From the NCBI GenBank assembly GCA_002732015.1, contig PCCU01000069.1, positions 1 to 22,867 of the forward strand: DNA of 22,867 bases, written 5' to 3'. Every line of letters starts with the position of its first letter. Positions within the stretch are counted from its first letter, which is position 1. Below the pieces are notes generated by a model. That model had not been told where the DNA came from, did no database searches, and was given only the letters and a program-made list of their open reading frames with translations. A program made the position numbers and the translations under genes. This document shows positions 17,108 to 22,867 of this stretch, one piece after another. Source of the stretch: Candidatus Pelagibacterales bacterium. GTDB lineage: Bacteria > Pseudomonadota > Alphaproteobacteria > TMED109.

Positions 17108-17696
17108 TTTTATTTTTTCCTATTAATTTTACTGACTCAGATCCTTTTCTTTCCTTTAACTGAGGCCCTATTTTTACTTTATTTCCACTTTTTAAATTTT
17201 CTAATAATTTTATTAAACTCTCTTTATTTAAGTCCTCGTAATAATCATCATTTATTTGCACCATAGGAGCATTGACACAAGCACCTAAACATTCAACCTC
17301 TTTTAAAGTAAAGTTTCCATCTTTAGTAGTTTCATTTATATCTATATTTAAATATTTCTTACAATACTCTAGCAAATTATCACTTCCTTTGAGCCAGCAT
17401 GGTGTAGTTGTACAAAACTGAATAAAATATTTACCAATTGGTTTTAAGTTAAACATAGAATAAAAAGTTGCTACCTCATAAACTTTAATATAAGGAACAT
17501 CTATAATTTTACCAACCTCTTTCATTGCTGACTCTGGTATCCAACCATTACATTGTCGCATTGCCAAATCTAATAGCGGCATTACTGCGCTAGCAGATTG
17601 ATTAGAAGGATATTTTTTTAAAATGCTCTCTATTAAAATATTATTTTCCTGAGAAAATTTAAAGTTATCATACTGCTCTAGGTCTTTTTTATTCAT
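17097..17696 (-). CDS. nuoE: NADH-quinone oxidoreductase subunit E (2Fe-2S cluster N1a)
   Basis: The 199-residue product is the thioredoxin-fold 24-kDa subunit that forms the NADH-dehydrogenase module with NuoF and NuoG. Its 2Fe-2S ligands are Cys95 and Cys100 (FCTTTPCWLKGS) and Cys136 and Cys140 (ECLGACVNAP). The N-terminal helical part with AMRQCNGWIPESAM (45 to 58) and YEVATFYSMF (73 to 82) is typical. The last 35 residues are lysine-rich and poorly conserved; alphaproteobacterial NuoE tails vary. The ATG shares one base with the nuoD stop (TAATG) and the gene ends 11 bases inside nuoF. Confidence 0.97.
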   Translation of the reverse strand: MNKKDLEQYDNFKFSQENNILIESILKKYPSNQSASAVMPLLDLAMRQCNGWIPESAMKEVGKIIDVPYIKVYEVATFYSMFNLKPIGKYFIQFCTTTPCWLKGSDNLLEYCKKYLNIDINETTKDGNFTLKEVECLGACVNAPMVQINDDYYEDLNKESLIKLLENLKSGNKVKIGPQLKERKGSESVKLIGKNKNAK

Positions 17697-18874
17697 TATC
17701 TATCTATTTCTCCAAAAACTACATCTAAGGTTGCTATACATGCAACTAAATCTGCAAGCTGATGACCTTTTGTCATAAAGTCTAATCCCTGTAAATGGGG
17801 AAAACCTGGAGCTCTTATTTTACATCTATATGGCTTGTTAGTTCCATCAGATACTAAATAAACTCCAAATTCACCTTTAGGAGCTTCTACTGAAGAGTAA
17901 ATATCTCCTTTTGGAACTCTAACTCCTTCAGTATAAAGTTTAAAATGACTTATCAAACTTTCCATTGACTCTTTCATGTCTTTTCTCTTTGGTGGCGAAA
18001 CTCTAGGATTTTCAGATATTACGGGACCATTAGGTATTTTATCAAGAACTTGATTAATTATACTTAAACTTTGTTTCATCTCCTCCATACGTATCAGATA
18101 CCTATCATAACAATCTCCATTCTTCCCGATTGGTATATTAAAATCTACTTTTTCATAAGCTGCATAAGGTCTATGTTTTCTTAAGTCCCAAACTATACCT
18201 GACCCTCTTAACATTGGTCCTGTAAAACCCCAATCTAGAGCTTGTTTTTTTGTAACTACACCTACATTTACAGTTCTTTGTTTAAAAATCCTATTATTAT
18301 CTAACAAGCTTTCTATATCCTGTATTACTTTCCCAAAGTTTTTACTCCAATTAAAAATATCTTCAAAAACTTTTTTAGGAATATCCTGATGAACCCCTCC
18401 AATTCTGTAATATGCTGCATGTAAGCGTGCTCCGGATACTGCCTCGTAAAAAGACATAAGCTTTTCTCTTTCCTCGAATAACCACAAAAAAGGAGTTGTC
18501 GCACCTAAATCTAAACCTTGAGCACCAATTTGCAAGGCATGATTAAGTATTCTAGTAATTTCATCAAATAATGTTCTTATCCATAAAGCTCTTTCAGGTA
18601 CTCTTAGGTTTAATAGTTTTTCAGCAGCCATTACAAAAGCATGCTCTTGTATCATTGGAGAAACGTAATCTAATCTGTCAAAGTAAGGCATTGCTTGAAG
18701 GTAAGTTTTATGTTCTATTAATTTTTCTGTACCTCTGTGCAATAATCCAATATGAGGATCAGCTCGCTCTACTACTTCACCATCCATCTCAAGCACTAAC
18801 CTTAAAACACCATGAGCTGCAGGATGTTGAGGTCCAAAATTGAGCATCATATTTTTAATTTGCTTCTCAGTCAT
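17696..18874 (-). CDS. nuoD: NADH-quinone oxidoreductase subunit D (49-kDa, quinone site)
   Basis: NuoD, with NuoB, forms the quinone-reducing site at the base of the peripheral arm. The 392-residue protein is related to the large subunit of NiFe hydrogenases. The loop FGPQHPAAHGVLR (13 to 25) and Tyr70 in DRLDYVSPM match the histidine and tyrosine that bind the quinone headgroup (His38 and Tyr87 in Thermus Nqo4, with the same spacing). Further signatures are ERADPHIGLLHRGTEKLIE (36 to 54), ARLHAAYYRIGGVHQD and the C-terminus ATLDVVFGEIDR. The hydrogenase metal-binding cysteines are absent, as expected. It overlaps nuoC by 8 bases. NuoC and NuoD are separate genes, unlike the E. coli fusion. 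Confidence 0.98.
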   Translation of the reverse strand: MTEKQIKNMMLNFGPQHPAAHGVLRLVLEMDGEVVERADPHIGLLHRGTEKLIEHKTYLQAMPYFDRLDYVSPMIQEHAFVMAAEKLLNLRVPERALWIRTLFDEITRILNHALQIGAQGLDLGATTPFLWLFEEREKLMSFYEAVSGARLHAAYYRIGGVHQDIPKKVFEDIFNWSKNFGKVIQDIESLLDNNRIFKQRTVNVGVVTKKQALDWGFTGPMLRGSGIVWDLRKHRPYAAYEKVDFNIPIGKNGDCYDRYLIRMEEMKQSLSIINQVLDKIPNGPVISENPRVSPPKRKDMKESMESLISHFKLYTEGVRVPKGDIYSSVEAPKGEFGVYLVSDGTNKPYRCKIRAPGFPHLQGLDFMTKGHQLADLVACIATLDVVFGEIDR

Positions 18875-19487
18875 TTTTATTTTTTACATTTTTTCCTTCC
18901 CAAGGACTTTCAAAATCAAAGTCTCTAAAGTCTTGAGTGAGTTTTACTGGTTCATAAATTACCTTTTTAGTTGCCATATCATATCTAACTTCTACATTTC
19001 CAGACAATGGAAAGTCTTTTCTTAGGGGAAAACCATTAAACCCATAGTCTGTTAATATTCTCCTCAAATCAGGGTGATTTATAAAAGCAATACCAAATAA
19101 GTCCCAAACCTCTCTTTCATACCAATTTGCAGCAGGAAATAATGAAGTTATACTTTCTACAGTATCATCCTCTCCTATATTAGAAGTGATAATTATTCTA
19201 GAGTTATATTCAATAGATAAGAAAATATAGACTAAAGTAAATCTTAATTTCCTATCAGGATAATCAACTGCAGTTAATTCTAATAATTGTGAAAATTTTA
19301 ATTTGTCATTATCCTTTAAATTCTTTATCACTTTATATAAGTGTTCAGGATTTATAGTAACTTTATAATTATCATTCTCAAAGTTAATTTTATAAGTATC
19401 TTTATCTAATAAATTAGAAAGAACTTTTTCTAGATTTTTATCCATATCTGAGATTATGTTTTTTGTGTTACCCAATTTGCAGTCCAA
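18867..19487 (-). CDS. nuoC: NADH-quinone oxidoreductase subunit C (30-kDa); start codon uncertain
   Basis: This cofactor-free subunit braces NuoD and NuoB. The diagnostic block is ANWYEREVWDLFGIAFINHP followed by DLRRILTDYGFNGFPLRKDFP, near residues 122 to 163, and the C-terminus FRDFDFESPWEG is standard. The full frame from TTG at 19487 gives 206 residues and leaves 7 bases after nuoB. An ATG at 19445, 14 codons in (MDKNLEKVLSNL), would give 192 residues and a 50-base gap. Neither has a convincing ribosome binding site. I keep the TTG because gaps elsewhere are at most 13 bases and TTG is clearly used by nuoM, but the ATG is a real alternative. Confidence 0.95.
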   Translation of the reverse strand: MDCKLGNTKNIISDMDKNLEKVLSNLLDKDTYKINFENDNYKVTINPEHLYKVIKNLKDNDKLKFSQLLELTAVDYPDRKLRFTLVYIFLSIEYNSRIIITSNIGEDDTVESITSLFPAANWYEREVWDLFGIAFINHPDLRRILTDYGFNGFPLRKDFPLSGNVEVRYDMATKKVIYEPVKLTQDFRDFDFESPWEGKNVKNKND

Positions 19488-19494
19488 ATAAGTG

Positions 19495-20007
19495 TTAAAC
19501 TATATTTTTACCTTGCCTTTTAATCTTCTTTTGCAACTGTAAAATACCATATAGTAAAGCTTCTGCAGTTGGAGGACAGCCAGGAACATAAATATCAACT
19601 GGTATAATTCTGTCACAACCTCTAACTACAGAATAAGAATAATGATAATACCCCCCTCCATTAGCACAACTTCCCATTGAGATAACCCACCTAGGCTCCG
19701 GCATTTGATCATAAACTTTTCTTAATGCAGGGGCCATTTTATTTGTTAAAGTTCCTGCTACTATCATTACATCAGACTGCCTAGGACTTGGTCTAAAAAC
19801 TACCCCAAATCTATCTAGATCGTATCTTGAAGCACCTGTTTGCATCATTTCTACAGCACAACAAGCTAATCCAAAAGACATAGGCCATAAAGAACCAGAC
19901 CTTGCCCATGCTAATAAATCTGAAAATTTTGTTAGTAGGTAGCCTTTATTATTTGGCTGCATAGTTTTATCCAAACTGTCCTTAAAAAAGTTTTCCTTTA
20001 TTCCCAA
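19495..20007 (-). CDS. nuoB: NADH-quinone oxidoreductase subunit B (cluster N2); TTG start preferred
   Basis: NuoB holds the terminal 4Fe-4S cluster N2 that reduces quinone. Counting from the TTG at 20007 (170 residues), the ligands are Cys49 and Cys50 (GLACCAVEMM), Cys114 (SMGSCANGGG) and Cys144 (VPGCPPT). The frame stays open upstream to an ATG at 20118, but that lies deep inside nuoA and would add residues unlike any NuoB. The TTG has a good AAGGAG site 7 bases upstream and overlaps nuoA by 10 bases; the next ATG, at 19962, gives 155 residues and has no such site. Alphaproteobacterial NuoB normally has 15 to 30 residues before the NKGYLLT region, which favours the TTG. Confidence 0.93.
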   Translation of the reverse strand: MGIKENFFKDSLDKTMQPNNKGYLLTKFSDLLAWARSGSLWPMSFGLACCAVEMMQTGASRYDLDRFGVVFRPSPRQSDVMIVAGTLTNKMAPALRKVYDQMPEPRWVISMGSCANGGGYYHYSYSVVRGCDRIIPVDIYVPGCPPTAEALLYGILQLQKKIKRQGKNIV

Positions 20008-20357
20008 TCCAAAGCTCCTTTTTTCCACTCGTAGATAAAGCCTACAGTTAATATAAATAAGAAAAGCATCATTGATATGTACCCAGCCATACCTATCGTA
20101 GATAGTGATATAGCCCATGGAAATAAAAAAGCTACTTCTAAATCGAAAATAATAAATAATATAGCTACCAAATAAAATCTAACATCAAATCTACCTCTAG
20201 CATCATCAAAAGGTGAAAAACCACATTCGTAAGCAGAAAGCTTTTCTTTATCAGGGTTATTAGGGCCAACAAAACCAGATAAAACTGCAAATCCTGCAGA
20301 AAGTCCCACAGCTATAAGAATAAACACAAAAATAGGAAGATATTCTAGATAATTCAT
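19998..20357 (-). CDS. nuoA: NADH-quinone oxidoreductase subunit A
   Basis: The 119-residue product is the small membrane subunit A with three helices (about 6 to 30, 61 to 83 and 88 to 111). The loop YECGFSPFDDARGRFDVRFY (43 to 62) includes Cys45, the residue whose exposure marks the deactive state in mitochondrial complex I, and the following helix contains the conserved acids in FIIFDLEVAFLFPWA (68 to 82). It is the first gene of the nuo cluster, preceded by 97 AT-rich bases that probably hold the promoter. The stop lies 10 bases inside the preferred nuoB reading frame. Its own ribosome binding site is weak (AAAGA). Confidence 0.98.
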   Translation of the reverse strand: MNYLEYLPIFVFILIAVGLSAGFAVLSGFVGPNNPDKEKLSAYECGFSPFDDARGRFDVRFYLVAILFIIFDLEVAFLFPWAISLSTIGMAGYISMMLFLFILTVGFIYEWKKGALDWE

Positions 20358-20454
20358 TATTTTCTTTATATCATTTTACAAAAATATTTATAATATTATA
20401 TTATATAGAGTAAAAAACCTTTGTTGTAATCAAGTTTTTGTAAATATTTAAGAG
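20358..20454 (-). promoter_or_regulatory. Intergenic region upstream of nuoA, probable nuo promoter
   Basis: These 97 bases separate the HAD gene from nuoA. On the minus strand two perfect TATAAT hexamers share one base (20405 to 20400 and 20400 to 20395), about 40 bases before the nuoA ATG. The best upstream hexamer, TTGATT at 20433 to 20428, is too far for ideal spacing (22 bases), so the -35 element is weak or absent. A perfect 10-base inverted repeat (tttacaaaaa at 20375 to 20384, tttttgtaaa at 20435 to 20444) brackets the -10 sites, and the palindrome aaatattta occurs at both ends. In DNA this AT-rich such matches can be chance. I see no stem and T run acting as a terminator for the HAD gene. 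Confidence 0.5.
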
Positions 20455-21159
20455 TTAGTTGTTTAAAAATTTCTCCAATTGATAGAAGCTATCTACTACT
20501 ATATCATAGTTGCCATCAATATTTATTTTGGTTTCGTCACCCCACTCTCTTTCTCTTTTAACAAAAGCAGTTCTAAAACCTGCTTTTTGTGCTGCATTAA
20601 GGTCAAAACTATGACATGCTATCATCATGCATTCTTCTGGCTTAAACTGTAATAAATTTGCAGTTTTTTTATATGCTTCTAAATTAGGCTTATAAATCTC
20701 TAAGGTTTCACATGAGAGAATTAAGTCCCATGATATTTGATTAGCTTTAGAATTTATATAAACCAGTCTGTTGCTTAATAAAGTAAAGGACACACAGAAG
20801 AATTTTTTTTTCAAATCATTAAATGGACTTAAAAAATCAGGCCATGCTTTTAATTGTGTAGGACAAAAATAATAAAGATTATATAAATCATCATCTGATA
20901 TTTCTAAATTATTTTCTATAATTAATTCTTCTACGGCTTGTTTATGAGCTATATCAAAGTTTATTAAAGACTTTGGGTTTTGATTTGTAACCTTATTCAA
21001 AGACTTTCTTCTCATTAAATTGGCATAATCTGTAGAAGAAAAATTAAGTTTATATTTTTTTTTAATTTCTTCAAAGCCCCCAGAAAAACCTGTATGCCAA
21101 TCTAGTATTGTGCCTCCAGTGTCAAAGGTAAGGGCCTTAATTTTGGATAAGTTAAACAT
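20455..21159 (-). CDS. HAD-superfamily hydrolase, haloacid-dehalogenase type II-like
   Basis: The 234-residue protein has the HAD fold with a helical cap at about residues 20 to 110. Motif I is FDTGGTILDW (12 to 21) with Asp13 as the likely nucleophile; motif II is Ser129-Asn130 in LLSNR; motif III has Lys157 in YKPNLEAY; motif IV is MIACHSFDL (179 to 187) with Asp186. This layout fits the type II haloacid dehalogenase group. However, where true L-2-haloacid dehalogenases have Ser and Asn in the SSNAWD segment, this protein has Ala, Cys and His, so dehalogenation is doubtful and a phosphatase or other hydrolase is possible. It reads toward nuoA and is divergent from the synthetase gene. No clear ribosome binding site precedes the ATG. 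Confidence 0.85.
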   Translation of the reverse strand: MFNLSKIKALTFDTGGTILDWHTGFSGGFEEIKKKYKLNFSSTDYANLMRRKSLNKVTNQNPKSLINFDIAHKQAVEELIIENNLEISDDDLYNLYYFCPTQLKAWPDFLSPFNDLKKKFFCVSFTLLSNRLVYINSKANQISWDLILSCETLEIYKPNLEAYKKTANLLQFKPEECMMIACHSFDLNAAQKAGFRTAFVKREREWGDETKINIDGNYDIVVDSFYQLEKFLNN

Positions 21160-21183
21160 AAATTAATGTTATATACAAAAACT

Positions 21184-21202
21184 AATAACATTTACAGTTA
21201 TT
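21184..21202. promoter_or_regulatory. Short palindrome over the -35 region, possible operator
   Basis: The sequence AATAAC, seven bases, GTTATT forms a 6-base inverted repeat in the 73-base gap between two divergent genes. It covers the -35 region and part of the spacer of the synthetase promoter, a position where a repressor would block transcription. A short AT-rich palindrome is easily produced by chance, and no regulator gene is seen nearby. Confidence 0.25.
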
Positions 21203-21213
21203 TTTGGTATAAT
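21185..21213 (+). promoter_or_regulatory. Extended -10 promoter for the acyl-CoA synthetase gene
   Basis: A perfect -10 hexamer TATAAT lies at 21208 to 21213 and is preceded by TGG, giving the extended -10 form TGnTATAAT. At 17 bases upstream, ATAACA (21185 to 21190) matches the -35 consensus at four of six positions. Transcription would begin near 21220, just ahead of the strong ribosome binding site GGGAGGG at 21222 to 21228, which stands 4 bases from the ATG at 21233. The leader would be very short. The divergent HAD gene has only a weak -10-like TATAAC in the same gap. Confidence 0.6.
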
Positions 21214-21232
21214 AAAAAATTGGGAGGGAAAA

Positions 21233-22798
21233 ATGTATATTACACAATCACTAAAGCGAAATGCTCAATTGTATTCTAAAAAAGTGGCTACTTCTTTCAA
21301 CGGAAGGACTTTTACTTGGGAAGAAAGCTTAAAAAGAATTTCTAAATTAGCTTCTGGGATAGAAAAACTTGGCGTAAACTTAGAAGATAGGGTTGCTATA
21401 TTAGCTCATAATAGTGATAGATACTTTGAATTCATTTATTCGGTTTCTTGGTTAGGAGGTGTTTTTGTACCTATAAATACAAGGCTCGCTCCGCCAGAAA
21501 TACAATTTTGGATAAATGACAGCGAGAGTAAAGTAATTTTTGTAGACTCAAATTTTGCAAATGTTGTAGATAACCTTAAAAAAGAAAACAAAATCCCTTC
21601 TATAGAAAAAGTAGTTTACATATCTGATGATGCAGTACCTGAAAATATGATTAAATATGAAGATCTATTAAGCTCAGAAAGTATTGATGATAAAATGAGA
21701 GGATATGATGATCTAGCTGGAATATTTTATACTGGCGGTACAACTGGCAGGTCTAAAGGAGTAATGCTCTCTCATACAAATATGGTAATTAATGCATTTA
21801 ATGGTGCAGTAGCAGGAGATTTTGGTCCTCACTCTAGATGGCTTCATGCAGCTCCTATGTTTCATATAGCAGATTGTGCTGGACTATTTGGTGTTAGCCA
21901 AGCAGGAGGAAGCCATTATTTTATTCCTGGCTTTGTTCCAAAATTATTTTTTGAGGCGGTTAGTAAAAATAAAATAAATGAAACAATTTTAGTTCCTACT
22001 ATGGTTAACATGGCCGTAAATGATCCGGAAATTAAAAACTATGATCTTTCTTGTTTGAGAAAAATAATGTATGGGGCCTCACCTATGCCAGAACCAGTGA
22101 TAGTAAAAGCTATGGAAATGCTTCCTAACTGTACTTTTTACCACGCTTATGGTCAAACAGAATGTGCGCCTCTATTAACTTTTTCAGGCCCTGAAACCCA
22201 CGTATTTGAAGGTCCTTTGGCTTATAAATTCAAGTCTTGTGGGCAAGCAGTTCCTGGAGTTGAATTAAAAATTGCTGACGAAAATGGGAATGAAGTTAAA
22301 ACAGGGGAAGTAGGAGAAATTTATGCTCGGGGGCCAAATATAATGCTCGGATATTGGAAACAAGAAGATTTAACAAAAAAGGCTATTTCTGAAGATGGTT
22401 GGATGAGAACAGGAGATGGAGCAAAAATGGATGAAAACGGATATGTTTTTATAGTTGATAGAGTTAAAGATATGATTATATCTGGGGGTGAAAATATTTA
22501 CTCTACAGAAGTAGAAAATTCTATTTATCAACTCCCTGATGTATTAGAGTGTGCAGTGATAGGTATACCAGATGAAAAATGGGGTGAGGTAGTGCATGCC
22601 ATCGTAAGACTAAAAGAACAAGGCTCCATTGAAGATAAAGATATTATTGATCATTGCCATAAAAATATAGCTGGTTTTAAGTGTCCAAAATCTGTTTCTT
22701 TTAGAAACGACCCCATGCCTGTATCAGGTGCCGGTAAAATACTTAAGACAGAGTTGAGAAAACCATTTTGGAAGGACCAAACAAAGCAAGTGAATTAA
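21233..22798 (+). CDS. AMP-forming acyl-CoA synthetase, substrate unknown
   Basis: The 521-residue cytoplasmic enzyme belongs to the class I adenylate-forming family (ANL) that activates a carboxylic acid to an acyl-AMP and then a CoA thioester. The phosphate loop YTGGTTGRSKG is at 166 to 176, the YGQTE core motif at 306 to 310, the ATP-ribose-binding RTGD at 392 to 395, the hinge around Arg410 in VDRVKDMIISGGENIY, and the catalytic Lys502 in SGAGKILK. The length and C-terminal motif resemble medium- or long-chain fatty acid CoA ligases; I cannot name the acid. It is the only complete plus-strand gene, has its own promoter and strong ribosome binding site, and ends 6 bases before an oppositely oriented gene. 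Confidence 0.93.
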   Translation: MYITQSLKRNAQLYSKKVATSFNGRTFTWEESLKRISKLASGIEKLGVNLEDRVAILAHNSDRYFEFIYSVSWLGGVFVPINTRLAPPEIQFWINDSESKVIFVDSNFANVVDNLKKENKIPSIEKVVYISDDAVPENMIKYEDLLSSESIDDKMRGYDDLAGIFYTGGTTGRSKGVMLSHTNMVINAFNGAVAGDFGPHSRWLHAAPMFHIADCAGLFGVSQAGGSHYFIPGFVPKLFFEAVSKNKINETILVPTMVNMAVNDPEIKNYDLSCLRKIMYGASPMPEPVIVKAMEMLPNCTFYHAYGQTECAPLLTFSGPETHVFEGPLAYKFKSCGQAVPGVELKIADENGNEVKTGEVGEIYARGPNIMLGYWKQEDLTKKAISEDGWMRTGDGAKMDENGYVFIVDRVKDMIISGGENIYSTEVENSIYQLPDVLECAVIGIPDEKWGEVVHAIVRLKEQGSIEDKDIIDHCHKNIAGFKCPKSVSFRNDPMPVSGAGKILKTELRKPFWKDQTKQVN

Positions 22799-22804
22799 AT
22801 AAAC

Positions 22805-22867
22805 TTAGTCGTTGGTTAAGTCATGTCCTGCAGATGCTACTAAACCTCCATCGCAGGATATTATTTC
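22805..22867 (-). CDS. C-terminal end of a probable short-chain dehydrogenase/reductase
   Basis: The reverse strand reads 20 codons and a TAA stop at 22807 to 22805, and the frame is open to the window edge. The peptide EIISCDGGLVASAGHDLTND fits the end of many short-chain dehydrogenases, where a strand ending in DGG followed by a small hydrophobic residue is conserved. The bulk of the gene is outside the window, so cofactor and substrate cannot be judged. Its stop faces the stop of the synthetase gene with 6 bases between them, and I see no terminator hairpin in that gap. Confidence 0.55.
   Translation of the reverse strand, partial: EIISCDGGLVASAGHDLTND

Noticed and set aside
18571..18843. 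Plus-strand open frame of 90 codons opposite nuoD
   Set aside because: It is antisense to a strongly conserved coding region, lacks an initiation signal, and its composition reflects the opposite strand.
20366..20374. Two-codon upstream open frame (ATG ATA TAA) before nuoA
   Set aside because: It has no ribosome binding site of its own and a frame this short arises readily by chance in such AT-rich DNA.
20408..20440. Possible terminator after the HAD gene ending in a T run on the minus strand
   Set aside because: The six-T run has no GC-rich stem before it, so it does not meet the pattern of an intrinsic terminator.
1..22867. Mobile elements, CRISPR, RNA genes or defence systems
   Set aside because: I found no repeat-spacer pattern, terminal inverted repeats, transposase, integrase or tRNA-like cloverleaf; coding sequence accounts for nearly all of the window.

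Overview
The window reads as a chromosomal segment of a strongly AT-rich, tightly packed alphaproteobacterium. Three things point there: a complete 14-gene nuo cluster in the order nuoA to nuoN; the run birA, coaX, RNase J, methylmalonyl-CoA epimerase, DUF1467, proS, lolC, lolD behind it, a gene order I know from Alphaproteobacteria; and a short prolyl-tRNA synthetase without the editing insertion. Low G+C, very small gaps and many gene overlaps resemble streamlined marine lineages (SAR11, HIMB59 or AEGEAN-169-like), but sequence alone does not settle the order. TGA, TAA and TAG are all used as stops, so the code is the standard bacterial one.

Layout, right to left on the minus strand. A stand-alone HAD-family hydrolase (21159 to 20455) is followed by a 97-bp AT-rich gap that probably carries the nuo promoter. 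Then come nuoA to nuoN (20357 to 6524), encoding the whole 14-subunit proton-pumping NADH:quinone oxidoreductase (complex I). Every iron-sulfur ligand set and the main proton-channel charged residues I looked for are present. Without a break the run continues with biotin-protein ligase, type III pantothenate kinase, RNase J, methylmalonyl-CoA epimerase, a DUF1467 membrane protein, prolyl-tRNA synthetase, the lipoprotein-release permease and the 5' end of its ATPase gene, which leaves the window at position 1. Twenty-two genes lie in one direction with no gap above 13 bp if the upstream starts of nuoB and nuoC are used, so this is probably one long transcription unit, or nested ones, with heavy translational coupling.

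On the plus strand, divergent from the HAD gene, an acyl-CoA synthetase of the AMP-forming class (21233 to 22798) has an extended -10 promoter and a strong ribosome binding site. The last 63 bases hold what looks like the C-terminus of a short-chain dehydrogenase on the minus strand, converging on the synthetase.

I see no tRNA, rRNA, CRISPR array, insertion sequence, phage gene or defence system. Nothing here looks like an undescribed system. The points worth a second look are small: a 12-base A tract inside birA, non-ATG starts at coupled junctions, palindromes in two promoter regions, and an unusual active site in the HAD protein.
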